Shown in pieces: positions 7,136 to 15,658 of a stretch of DNA of 64,000 nt. How positions within the stretch are numbered: the first letter of the stretch is position 1; each line of letters starts with the position of its first letter. The DNA comes from CALECP01 sp964389925 (GTDB taxonomy: Bacteria; Chloroflexota; Anaerolineae; Promineifilales; Promineifilaceae): positions 1 through 64,000 of the forward strand of contig CAYMGE010000004.1 in NCBI GenBank assembly GCA_964389925.1, in the 5' to 3' direction. The position numbers and the translations under genes were made by a program. Below the pieces are notes generated by a model. It did not search any database, was not told where the DNA came from, and saw only the letters and a program-made list of their open reading frames with translations.

Positions 7136-9375
7136 TGAAGATTGGCGCGATCGTCGTCTTTTTTCTCTTAACCGGCTATTACGCCCAACACCTTTATCGA
7201 ACAATCCCCTCTCAGATGGGGTTTGGTCTGCGATGGAATACAAAAAGCAATCAGCTACTGATTGCGTCCGTTCATCCGAACCTAACTGACGCGCTGCAAG
7301 TTGGAGATGTGGTGACAGCCATCAACGGCGTTAGGGTAACACGGCGGTCGGTTCTCCCAACGCCTAAAACAACCGAATATCGTTTACAGTTGATTCGCGC
7401 TGATGTGGCTATCGAGAGAACGATAAAACCCATAGATGGGCAGTCAAGAATTTTCACCGAACTGTATGCTTCATTGACGATGTTAATCATTGGCTCTGTT
7501 ATGATGCTAATCGGAGATAGAACCTCAGACCTGATACCCGCCGTCGTTTTCATGTTGACAGCGGTGGGCTGGCTATCTATCCCGACATTCCAGTTTGGGA
7601 GTGAGTCTACAGCGTGGATTATCGGCTATGTGACAGTACCAGTTATGGGGCCACTCTACACACAACTAGGTTATTCAGTCAAAGCTCGAAATGAGGAAAG
7701 CGTTGTCCCAAATTGGGTAAAAGGCTGGTTCGCAATATCAATCATGTGGGGCGTGCTCGGTGGATTTGAATACCTGTATCTATTTCCACAGGATGTGAGT
7801 CTCCAGTCATTATTGAATGTCGAGTGGCTCGCCGTTAGCTATCTGAGTGTTGGGGTTGGGTTATTTCTTTCAGTTGTCATTATCATCTTCCGGGCAATCA
7901 AATTACCCCCCTCTTACACAAAACGACAATTAGTGATACTTGTGCTATTTGTGACGGTTGGGACATTGCCTTTCATCTTTTTCACGGTGATTCCGAGAGT
8001 GTTTACAGGGGTCGGACTGTTGCCTGGCACCGTGGGCTTTGGGCTTCTGCTTTTGCTACCACTTGGATTTTTGTTCATCGTTCTACGTCGTCAACACTTA
8101 TACATCGAAATGACAACAAGTCGCATTCTAACAGCTACGCTGCTGATAATTACTGTTGTGATTATCTTCTCTGTCATTCGACTGAATCTGATTCATCAAG
8201 GCTTCAATATCCCGCGAGAAGCATCTGTTATCGTTATTGGGATAGGTCTGTTAGGCGCGTACCCAAATTCAATCCTACTCAATGGGATGAGAGTTATCTT
8301 GTACGGCAAAAATCAATTGACACACAACGATATGCAGGCGATTGCGAGACAAATCACACAACAACCGAACTGGAAAACAGTTGAGCACGTGCTACAAAAA
8401 GTAGCACAAGCGTTAGCATTGGAGAACATTGCTTTGTATGAATGGAATGAGCTGAACTACGAGCGCACGGCCTGCGGCTATGCAACTCATTTGGTTGGAG
8501 ATTTTCCAGAAGAGATCAATCCCATTCGTGTTTTCCCAACAGCAATTACACATGTCTCAAACATTCCCCAATTAGCACATTTCTTTTCAGATAGAACTGT
8601 TTATGTCCCTATCATGACGGCAGATTTTCTGACAGGTTTTCTCATTGCCTCGGCTGGATCGACGCTTGAGCAACTCAATGAACGTGATTTACTGCAACTT
8701 CAACAGCTCAGTGACACACTGGCAATGAGTCTCCCAGCCATCAATCTATTTGAGACGATTAACAGCGGACAGGCAATTTCCATCTATAGTCGTGCGATAG
8801 AGCGACAGGAGTTGTCCGCAAAAATCCATGACGGGCCACTACAAGCCCTATTGATCTTAGGTAGGAATTTAGGGCAACGGCAGCAGGTCAATGAAATCGC
8901 ACAAAGTCTCAGACAAATCTGCCATAATCTTTACAATCCAATTCTCGATGATCGTCTTGAATATATTGCAAAAGACCTGATTTATCCATTTGAAGCGTCT
9001 GATGACTACAGACTACAACTGATTATACGACCGAAGGCGACACAGGCCGAAGTTGAAAAGAAAGCCAAGTTAGCTTTTTACTACATTATCAAAGAAGCCA
9101 TCACCAATATCACAAAACACACCACAGCCAAACATATCGTGATTGAGTTGAATGCAAAGCAGTCACAGTTTGAGGTCACTATCTCAGATGACGGGGGTGG
9201 CTCACTGGAAAAAGTGATTCCGAAGCGTCACAAAGGCAAGCATCATGGTATTTACAATATGCACTATTGGGCTTCAATCGCTGGAGGTGACCTTCAGATA
9301 GATAAGCGGTCAGCACTTGGCTGGCGTGTGTATTTAACTTTGCCATTGATTCATCCAATAGAGGAACAAGAATGA
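7111..9375 (+). CDS. ComP-like membrane sensor histidine kinase with extracytoplasmic PDZ domain
   Basis: A 754-residue kinase starting at GTG, 25 bases inside the upstream gene. Residues 8-26 form a membrane helix. Residues about 37-108 form a PDZ-like domain with LQVGDVVTAINGVRV. Roughly eight membrane helices follow to about residue 400. A GAF-like region spans about 420-560. The dimerisation/phosphotransfer helix contains ELSAKIHDGPLQALL with His573. The ATPase domain has an N box (IIKEAITNITKH), G1 (ISDDGGGS) and G2 (HHGIYNMHYWASIAGG). PDZ between the first and second membrane helices, many spans and an HPK7/NarL-type kinase core match Bacillus ComP, the ComX receptor. It probably phosphorylates the response regulator encoded at 5174. 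Confidence 0.88.
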   Translation: MEKNASYIVKIGAIVVFFLLTGYYAQHLYRTIPSQMGFGLRWNTKSNQLLIASVHPNLTDALQVGDVVTAINGVRVTRRSVLPTPKTTEYRLQLIRADVAIERTIKPIDGQSRIFTELYASLTMLIIGSVMMLIGDRTSDLIPAVVFMLTAVGWLSIPTFQFGSESTAWIIGYVTVPVMGPLYTQLGYSVKARNEESVVPNWVKGWFAISIMWGVLGGFEYLYLFPQDVSLQSLLNVEWLAVSYLSVGVGLFLSVVIIIFRAIKLPPSYTKRQLVILVLFVTVGTLPFIFFTVIPRVFTGVGLLPGTVGFGLLLLLPLGFLFIVLRRQHLYIEMTTSRILTATLLIITVVIIFSVIRLNLIHQGFNIPREASVIVIGIGLLGAYPNSILLNGMRVILYGKNQLTHNDMQAIARQITQQPNWKTVEHVLQKVAQALALENIALYEWNELNYERTACGYATHLVGDFPEEINPIRVFPTAITHVSNIPQLAHFFSDRTVYVPIMTADFLTGFLIASAGSTLEQLNERDLLQLQQLSDTLAMSLPAINLFETINSGQAISIYSRAIERQELSAKIHDGPLQALLILGRNLGQRQQVNEIAQSLRQICHNLYNPILDDRLEYIAKDLIYPFEASDDYRLQLIIRPKATQAEVEKKAKLAFYYIIKEAITNITKHTTAKHIVIELNAKQSQFEVTISDDGGGSLEKVIPKRHKGKHHGIYNMHYWASIAGGDLQIDKRSALGWRVYLTLPLIHPIEEQE

Positions 9376-9708
9376 TAGACCAGATGTGATAACAAACACA
9401 GCTTTTAATAATTGAAAGGCCACTCCGTGCAACGAACACAAAGCGGCCTAGAGGGTGCATTCCAAACGGAACACAAAAACCGAGTTCATTATAACAACGA
9501 ATCCCGTTCGGAACACACCCAAATAACAACGCAAACGTGAAGCAGGCAACGCTTCACCGTGCGGAAATGTCAGCGGTGTCATTCGGCCGGGGTTTTTTGC
9601 TCCCCACAGCCAATCCCCTGACCTTCCTCCAACCGTCTCTAATTCCGTTCTCTGGACACATCGCTCGATGTCGAAAGGGCGGAGCGTGTAAGCGCAAGGA
9701 ACGTCATT
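9376..9708 (+). promoter_or_regulatory. regulatory gap between kinase gene and transfer operon
   Basis: No gene is visible here. CGGAACACA occurs twice in direct orientation at 9467-9475 and 9509-9517, 42 bp apart (about four helical turns), and a related CGAACACA lies at 9433-9440. The first copy is part of the palindrome TTCCAAACGGAA. A small hairpin GTGAAGC...GCTTCAC lies at 9538-9558. An AAGGAA ribosome-binding site precedes the GTG at 9709. The repeats could be operator sites for the transfer operon. Confidence 0.4.
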
Positions 9709-11682
9709 GTGTTCAACCCCCTCAAAGTTCTTCCCTTCATCGCATATCTCCTAATCAGCTGTAGCGCCCCAACAGCGACCACGCTGTGTGCGCCGCAACT
9801 GGCAGGCATGGGCGTGTACGCGACCCCACTTGCGAACCAAGACCCAGACCGCAACGCAGCGGCCGACCCGTATAACGGGGTTCCCTCAGCATCCTGCGCC
9901 CCCACAGCAACCGCGCTCCCGACACCCGACGGAACACCGCTTGTGGCAAGTGCCGGCGACATCCTCAACCTAGATCACAACGTCGCAGACCAAGCGTTGC
10001 AAACGGTCGCTATTGGAGATGACAGCCTCGCCATCGGCTGGGCGCAAACGGGTGCGTTATGGTACGCCACGGCGCATGGTGGTAGCTCGCTCAAGCCGAC
10101 GCAGTTGACAACAGGACAGCAGATCGCATTGACCTACAGCGATGTCAACCGTTTGCACATCGCATGGGAAGAGGACGGTCGTATTTACTACGCAGCGGCC
10201 GATGATGGCGACACTGTGACAGCCGCGCCTAGCGAAGTCGGGATGGGAACAAAGCCACACGTCCTTGTAGACGATGGAGGTTGGACGCATGTTATTTACA
10301 CAGACGTATTCGGCCATTTTCAACATCGGCGAGATCGCGGGAATGGTCTCTGGATCGGCGTTGCCGCACCTGCCCCGTTGGGTGTTTGGGGTGGGGAAAG
10401 CTTGCAGATCATGTCCGTACCAGACAATCCAGAGACTGCTGCTGTCGATAGCGCATTTTTCGCCACCGTCCAGAACGGCAACGAGGAAACGGTCGTCTAC
10501 AGATTAGACGCACCCAGTCTGCTTAATCCGCAGTGGCAAGCGGTCGGCCGCTGGACGATTCCCCTCGCAGAGCAGTTCAGCGGCTCTGCTCACCTAGATG
10601 CCATCCGCAACAATACTGGCGAGATAACGGTGATCAATACATGGGTAACAAAGCCACTTACGCCGCCAACCCCTTTCCTAGAACTGCGGCAACCGAGATA
10701 TTTCCCCGTCAATCCGTATGCCCCCAATGGGATTGCCAACGGCGATTACCTGCATGAAGGTCTCAACGCGGTCGGTTGGGAAACAACAGAATACGCACAT
10801 GAGGCGGGGATCATGCAGACGTTCCCCACAGCGGTTGGCGATGTTGTCCACGTACAAGCATGGGCAAAAGCGTGGTCAAGTATAGAGTACAACAGCCAAA
10901 TCAACCCTGCGGATATGCGAATGCAGATAGGGCTAGACCCCAGCGCAGGGCGCAATCCAGATGCGGCAACCGTCGTTTGGTCAAGCAGTCACAGCCCGAC
11001 AACAGACTGGGCAGAACTCTCCGTGCAGATGCCTGCCACAAGCAGCCAGATGACCCTCTTTCTAAGATCACGCCCAGATGCAGCTCGCGCTCGTAGCACG
11101 GCATACTTTGATGACATCCGCATCAGCAATGGGACACTCGGCAACGGCAGTTTTGAAGAGCCATTCACACCGATGTCCTCAGACCCAGATAGCCAGCTAC
11201 CCGCACAGTGGGAACCCTTTTGGGAGGAGAACGCCAACAATGCACCACCCCGTCAGCCATACACGGGCTATGCCGTCATTTCAACCAACACTGGCAATAC
11301 GTGGACAACCCCACAGGTTGTCATGAGCAACCAATCGGCCGCGCAAGGGGCAACAGGCGCACTGGAAAACGGCATTCACCCCTACATTCTCCCGCAAGGG
11401 CAAGGGGTGTCTCTTCTATATATCTACGGACACGGCGATCCCGCCAAAGATGACGACCGCAGATTTGGCAGATTACACACCAGTCACTGCGATCTGACCC
11501 TCACCATTTGCGCTGACCCGCCAGGTCGCCCGCTCCTTCCCCGCACCGTCTTACGCCCCGTTTCCCAACTCCTCACCGCACGGGATCCCTTTGACAACAC
11601 CCATGCCCTCGCTGTTTGGCAAATGATACAGACAGACCATGAACGGTACGATGTCTTGGGAACATGGATCGAGATCGAATAG
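9709..11682 (+). CDS. large secreted lipoprotein, first gene of the transfer operon
   Basis: A 657-residue exported lipoprotein starting at GTG. The N-terminus has a short basic start, a hydrophobic core and the lipobox LLISC, so it would be lipidated on the outer face of the cytoplasmic membrane. Residues about 80-330 show repeated short motifs such as LAIGWAQTGALWYATAHGG, LHIAWEEDGRIYYAAADDG and THVIYTDVFGHF, which suggests a beta-propeller-like domain. The middle (about 330-490) resembles a carbohydrate-binding-type beta-sandwich with FDDIRISNG and GNGSFEE. No catalytic motif is seen. Its place at the head of the conjugation genes suggests an exposed component for cell-cell or wall contact; this is inference. 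Confidence 0.75.
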   Translation: MFNPLKVLPFIAYLLISCSAPTATTLCAPQLAGMGVYATPLANQDPDRNAAADPYNGVPSASCAPTATALPTPDGTPLVASAGDILNLDHNVADQALQTVAIGDDSLAIGWAQTGALWYATAHGGSSLKPTQLTTGQQIALTYSDVNRLHIAWEEDGRIYYAAADDGDTVTAAPSEVGMGTKPHVLVDDGGWTHVIYTDVFGHFQHRRDRGNGLWIGVAAPAPLGVWGGESLQIMSVPDNPETAAVDSAFFATVQNGNEETVVYRLDAPSLLNPQWQAVGRWTIPLAEQFSGSAHLDAIRNNTGEITVINTWVTKPLTPPTPFLELRQPRYFPVNPYAPNGIANGDYLHEGLNAVGWETTEYAHEAGIMQTFPTAVGDVVHVQAWAKAWSSIEYNSQINPADMRMQIGLDPSAGRNPDAATVVWSSSHSPTTDWAELSVQMPATSSQMTLFLRSRPDAARARSTAYFDDIRISNGTLGNGSFEEPFTPMSSDPDSQLPAQWEPFWEENANNAPPRQPYTGYAVISTNTGNTWTTPQVVMSNQSAAQGATGALENGIHPYILPQGQGVSLLYIYGHGDPAKDDDRRFGRLHTSHCDLTLTICADPPGRPLLPRTVLRPVSQLLTARDPFDNTHALAVWQMIQTDHERYDVLGTWIEIE

Positions 11683-11743
11683 GGAGAAAACAAAGCAAGT
11701 CGCGGATTACGCAGATTTTCGCCCAATTTGCGACAAACTGATT

Positions 11744-13120
11744 ATGCCAACACCACACAACACGTACCTGATGGGAACACACACGAATGGACTGTTGCTG
11801 GGAGCCACAGTTGTATTCACCTCGTTCATACTCATCTGCACGGGCATTGTTGCGACACTTGCCCGTGCAGATGAGATGGCAGCAGTGACCGTCCTCTCGG
11901 CCGCCACACATGGCTTGCAACCCCTCGCTATCAGCAACACAGACGGCAACCGTCATCAGCCAGACCCGCGCTTGCCCGCCTTAACACAACATCTGCCGTC
12001 ATTTGCCGCCCCCCATTCAGACGTGACACAACAAATCACCTTTCACAACGACGAAGCACACGCTCGTCACATCACGCTCACCCAACAGCTTCCCATCGGT
12101 TTAGAACCAGCGGCGAACTGGCAGCCGCCTTCTGACGTTGTTTGGAACCCCTCCCAACGTCAATGGACATGGACAGGTGAGCTGGCAGGTGGGAATCGAG
12201 ATTATGTCCTTGAGCCGACAACGACTGAGATTCCCTATGTAGACCTTGCCACGTTTGGGGTTGTCAATCTATGCGATCAATTTGCCGACACAGATGAAAA
12301 TGCGGTCACGACCGTTGTGTGTGATGATGCAAGCGTGACGCTCAATATCGGCCGACAAGGGCAAAGCATTCTACTCTACGGCAGCGCATGGCGGTCGCTC
12401 ACACTTCATGCCGACGGAGTTGTAAGGATGAAGGATGAAGGGCGACCGATGGTCGCAGGAAGGATGAATGAAGCAATCGAGATTTTGCCTTCGTCAGATT
12501 ATCCATTGACGCTTGCGCCGCTCCATGCCGACTATGATCTCAGCTATACAGCCTCACCCACACAGACAACGCAAGTCGGCCGCTGGCACGCAGCGGTCAT
12601 CGCAGATTGGCTCGACGGCCGTGACACCTTGTATATCCAGTGGCACAACGCGCCCTTAGCAACTAATCCAGACACAACGACCCGCTTTGCACTCGCCATC
12701 CCCTTGTGGTCAGACGATGAAACACCGCCAGAAATAGAGACCGCCTTCTATATTTACGACAACATCTCACACCCAAGCCGTCTCATTGACGCGGGTTACA
12801 GTATCGGTCTGCAAGATGGGGCCGGTGAGCGCGGGATGAGTTATGCCCACAGCGTGGCGGACGATGTGCGCGACTATCCACCGAACCCAAGCGTGTTGCG
12901 CCTCCGCCCCATTCGTTATGGCGATGCAGATGCGTCAACGCACGTGTTGTCATTTCGCTGGCGCGTTGCGGCGCATGTTCCCAGCCACCTCGTCAGTACC
13001 ATCGACCTGACCAGCGACAGCCAGCAGCGACCGCTCAAACATAGTTGGGACACACAGCAGCTTGCCGTCCGTCATCAACTCTATCTTCCAGCCATCACCC
13101 AGACGGAGCCAACCCCATGA
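11744..13120 (+). CDS. membrane-anchored secreted protein of the transfer operon
   Basis: About 458 residues from the ATG at 11744, chosen because upstream in-frame starts lie inside the preceding gene; 11771 is an alternative. A single N-terminal membrane helix (LLLGATVVFTSFILICTGIV) anchors a large extracellular part. That part contains a DUF11-like segment (QQITFHNDEAHARHITLTQQ) and further beta-rich sequence. The gene contains an in-frame copy of the GGATGAA heptamer repeat (about 12427-12470), encoding the odd stretch VVRMKDEGRPMVAGRMNEA. The stop overlaps the next gene by four bases (ATGA). No specific function is recognised. Confidence 0.7.
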   Translation: MPTPHNTYLMGTHTNGLLLGATVVFTSFILICTGIVATLARADEMAAVTVLSAATHGLQPLAISNTDGNRHQPDPRLPALTQHLPSFAAPHSDVTQQITFHNDEAHARHITLTQQLPIGLEPAANWQPPSDVVWNPSQRQWTWTGELAGGNRDYVLEPTTTEIPYVDLATFGVVNLCDQFADTDENAVTTVVCDDASVTLNIGRQGQSILLYGSAWRSLTLHADGVVRMKDEGRPMVAGRMNEAIEILPSSDYPLTLAPLHADYDLSYTASPTQTTQVGRWHAAVIADWLDGRDTLYIQWHNAPLATNPDTTTRFALAIPLWSDDETPPEIETAFYIYDNISHPSRLIDAGYSIGLQDGAGERGMSYAHSVADDVRDYPPNPSVLRLRPIRYGDADASTHVLSFRWRVAAHVPSHLVSTIDLTSDSQQRPLKHSWDTQQLAVRHQLYLPAITQTEPTP

Positions 13121-13434
13121 CAACCACGCTGTATCGGCTGGGCGCACGTCCCATGCCCATGCCCATGGCTATCCGCTGGCATTACGTTGTCTGTAAACGG
13201 AAACCCACTGACGACACGATCTGTGCCGCCATCGCGCTCTATCCAGATGGTCGAACTTGCCACATCCTCAGCGGCACTGCATGGCTGCAACAGCAATGGC
13301 GACAGCGTAACATCTTTTATATAGAAGGGCGGCGACTTGGCATGAACGCCGTTCGCATTCAGCTGCATCCCACGCACTATAACGCGGGTAGATTGGTTTG
13401 GGTCTACCGGCAATGGCGGTCGTATGCGTGCTAA
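13117..13434 (+). CDS. hypothetical protein (about 105 residues)
   Basis: A small basic protein starting at the ATGA overlap with the preceding gene, beginning MTTTLYRLGARPMPMPMAIR. It contains WHYVVCKRKPTDDTICAAIA and ends RLVWVYRQWRSYAC. There is no signal peptide or membrane helix. The tight overlaps on both sides (4 bases upstream, 11 bases downstream) support translation. No family recognised. Confidence 0.6.
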   Translation: MTTTLYRLGARPMPMPMAIRWHYVVCKRKPTDDTICAAIALYPDGRTCHILSGTAWLQQQWRQRNIFYIEGRRLGMNAVRIQLHPTHYNAGRLVWVYRQWRSYAC

Positions 13435-14950
13435 GTCAATGCCGCCTCGTCAGCACCTGCTGCTTTTCTCAGCCCTCTTTTGTTTGTTGCTGGCCTGCAC
13501 GGGCACAGCCCTTATCGGTGTCGTCGCAGATACGGAGACACTGGCTGGGGTCGCCTATTGGACAGCGGCAACACGTAGTCCTGTGCCAACACAGACACGC
13601 TATCTAGGCATGAGTACCCCCGTTATCCCCGCCACGCCGACACCGTACACAGTTGTTGAAACGTCCCAACTGCCTACTATTCTGACAACGGCCACCCTGA
13701 CACCCCCGCATTGGGCAGCCACCGCAACCCCGACATGGCAGCCTACCGCAACGCCGTGGTGGATCACGACAACCCCCGTTGTCGTTTACAACAACATCAC
13801 GACAACCCCCGTGCCAGCGTGGACAACAACACCCTCATTACCGATTTACGCGCTGACCACGCCTGTCCCAACCGAAACGCCCATCTATCACATCGGCCGC
13901 TTTTTCATGCACAGTGATGTCTATATCGGCGACGGCTATGCCCCCGTTGTACGGATGGTAAACTACGAGCGACAAGATCACCCACTGGCAGAGACCCCCT
14001 ACACATGGCACTACGTCACCCTGACCATTCGCAACCAAACGGACAGCCGCCCCATCATCATGCCACTCACCGACGTGTTCTTCATCCGTCGCATCGCAGC
14101 GGCCGACGGCAGCCTAATTCAAGGCGAATGGCGTGTGGTCAATGACCCCTTACTTGCGCGTGCGTTGCCACTACCAGAAGTGACAGAGGCCACCCCCCTG
14201 CCAATCCATAGCGAACGCACCGTCACGCTTGCATTCGAGACCCCCATCGGTGACATGCTGGAACTCGGCCTCATCACAGATTGGAGGCGCAACCTCGCTT
14301 ATGGCTTACCGATCTGGTTTGTACCAGAGCTGAATCCCGAAGCCCCGTTTGTTGAGGCAGACCATCCCCCACCCCCAACCTCTGTTTACCTAGATGATGT
14401 CGCTGCCTATAACGGCAACCAACAACCCGTCGCCACCGTTGGGGCCGGCACACCATGGCCGACATTGCCCGCGGCCGCCATCGGTCGCTGGCCGACCAAC
14501 GGCAGCCAGACACGTGGCTTTGCGTGCCAAACATTTTTTACAGGGGTTGATGGCACAGGCTGGGGCTGTCCCGATGAGAAACCGTGGTTCCATCCGGGCA
14601 GTGACATCGCCAACAGCACCGACAACCCCATTGTCGCGCCCGTCACGGGTCACGTCACGTTTGCAGGGGTGGATGTGTGGGGGTCAGATTGTTCCGACTT
14701 TGCGGGCAGCGACTATCCACACACGGGGTTTGGCAATTACATCAAGCTTTCTGGCGCGGGGATGCTGCACTACTTTGCCCATCTCAACTCATTTGCCGTT
14801 GGTAACGATGACCCGGTCACCGCAGGGCAACCCATCGCAGGGATGGGCAGTACAGGTTGTAGTACTGGCTCACATTTACATTGGCAGGTCAAGGTCAATG
14901 GTCAATTCATTGACCCCGCGATTTGGGCCGGTGCGGGGCCACCCCCATAA
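13424..14950 (+). CDS. lipoprotein M23 (LytM) peptidoglycan endopeptidase
   Basis: A 508-residue lipoprotein with signal sequence and lipobox LLLAC near residue 25. A Thr/Pro-rich linker (about 45-160) with several ATPT repeats is followed by a beta-rich domain (about 160-330). The C-terminal M23 metallopeptidase domain (about 345-500) has its zinc ligands intact: His and Asp in HPGSDIA, a His in LHYFAHLNSF and the HxH of GSHLHWQV. M23 enzymes cut peptide crosslinks in peptidoglycan. In the transfer operon this fits local wall opening for the conjugation channel. It contrasts with the SLT-M23 protein at 31737, whose first zinc ligand is missing. Confidence 0.88.
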   Translation: MRAKSMPPRQHLLLFSALFCLLLACTGTALIGVVADTETLAGVAYWTAATRSPVPTQTRYLGMSTPVIPATPTPYTVVETSQLPTILTTATLTPPHWAATATPTWQPTATPWWITTTPVVVYNNITTTPVPAWTTTPSLPIYALTTPVPTETPIYHIGRFFMHSDVYIGDGYAPVVRMVNYERQDHPLAETPYTWHYVTLTIRNQTDSRPIIMPLTDVFFIRRIAAADGSLIQGEWRVVNDPLLARALPLPEVTEATPLPIHSERTVTLAFETPIGDMLELGLITDWRRNLAYGLPIWFVPELNPEAPFVEADHPPPPTSVYLDDVAAYNGNQQPVATVGAGTPWPTLPAAAIGRWPTNGSQTRGFACQTFFTGVDGTGWGCPDEKPWFHPGSDIANSTDNPIVAPVTGHVTFAGVDVWGSDCSDFAGSDYPHTGFGNYIKLSGAGMLHYFAHLNSFAVGNDDPVTAGQPIAGMGSTGCSTGSHLHWQVKVNGQFIDPAIWAGAGPPP

Positions 14951-14959
14951 GAGAAAGTG

Positions 14960-15658
14960 ATGCAAATGATTTTATGCAAACTGCTTTTAAACTGCTGGAG
15001 GCGACTTGTCTTGAACCGCTTGCCGACTTCCCTTCGTGATGTGCCTCTTGCACTCATTTTGTTTGCGCCAATGTTGACGTTTGTGCAGATGCAGCCGTTG
15101 GTTGCGGTAACGTTGCAAGTCCGCCACCTCAATGGGCGTGCCTTTGAGCAACCGATTCAAATTCGTGATGATGAAGGGGAACCGCTGCAAACGTGTCAGC
15201 CAGATGTAAATGGACGCTGCACGGTGCAGTTAGCACGCGGCTTGTATCAGATAGAGCCAATGGGGACATGGTTAGACCCACTCTCGGCCGCCGCAGCCGT
15301 CGAAATTGGGGGACGTTGGCTGGCAATCACGGTGGGGGATGACCCGTTGGCGTATGGGTTTGTCATCGACGCGGGTGCGGTCTACTTTGACAGCACACCT
15401 GACACAGCGAGACCACAGCCGATTCGACCGACACAAGCCGATTTGGTCGCACATTTTTCTGGGCATGACAACAAGACGGAGGTGTCACCACTGGCAGTCG
15501 AAACGCCACAAGCGACCGAACATCCGCCCGTTGCACCTGCCACAACAGTGTCCGCGCAATCAGCCACAACGATCCACAATTGGCTACTGCTCTTTGTTGT
15601 TACCTTAGCCATGGGGACGGTCGCTATCTGGTGGCTGACGGTGAAGAAAACACAATGA
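14960..15658 (+). CDS. membrane-anchored protein with a Cna-B/prealbumin-like domain
   Basis: A protein of 232 residues with a hydrophobic N-terminal segment (DVPLALILFAPMLTFVQ) and a C-terminal membrane helix (WLLLFVVTLAMGTVAIWWLT) followed by KKTQ, so it is exposed outside and anchored at both ends. The extracellular part (about 50-130) looks like a transthyretin/Cna-B type beta-sandwich: VRHLNGRAFEQPIQIRDDEG and CTVQLARGLYQIEPMG. A Pro/Thr-rich stalk follows. The ATG at 14960 is preferred to the GTG one codon earlier. The stop overlaps the next start (ATGA at 15655). It is probably a structural surface component. Confidence 0.68.
   Translation: MQMILCKLLLNCWRRLVLNRLPTSLRDVPLALILFAPMLTFVQMQPLVAVTLQVRHLNGRAFEQPIQIRDDEGEPLQTCQPDVNGRCTVQLARGLYQIEPMGTWLDPLSAAAAVEIGGRWLAITVGDDPLAYGFVIDAGAVYFDSTPDTARPQPIRPTQADLVAHFSGHDNKTEVSPLAVETPQATEHPPVAPATTVSAQSATTIHNWLLLFVVTLAMGTVAIWWLTVKKTQ

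Noticed and set aside
9179..9529. Minus-strand open frame at the end of the kinase gene
   Set aside because: Most of it lies antisense to the kinase ATPase domain, with no ribosome-binding site and no recognisable motif.
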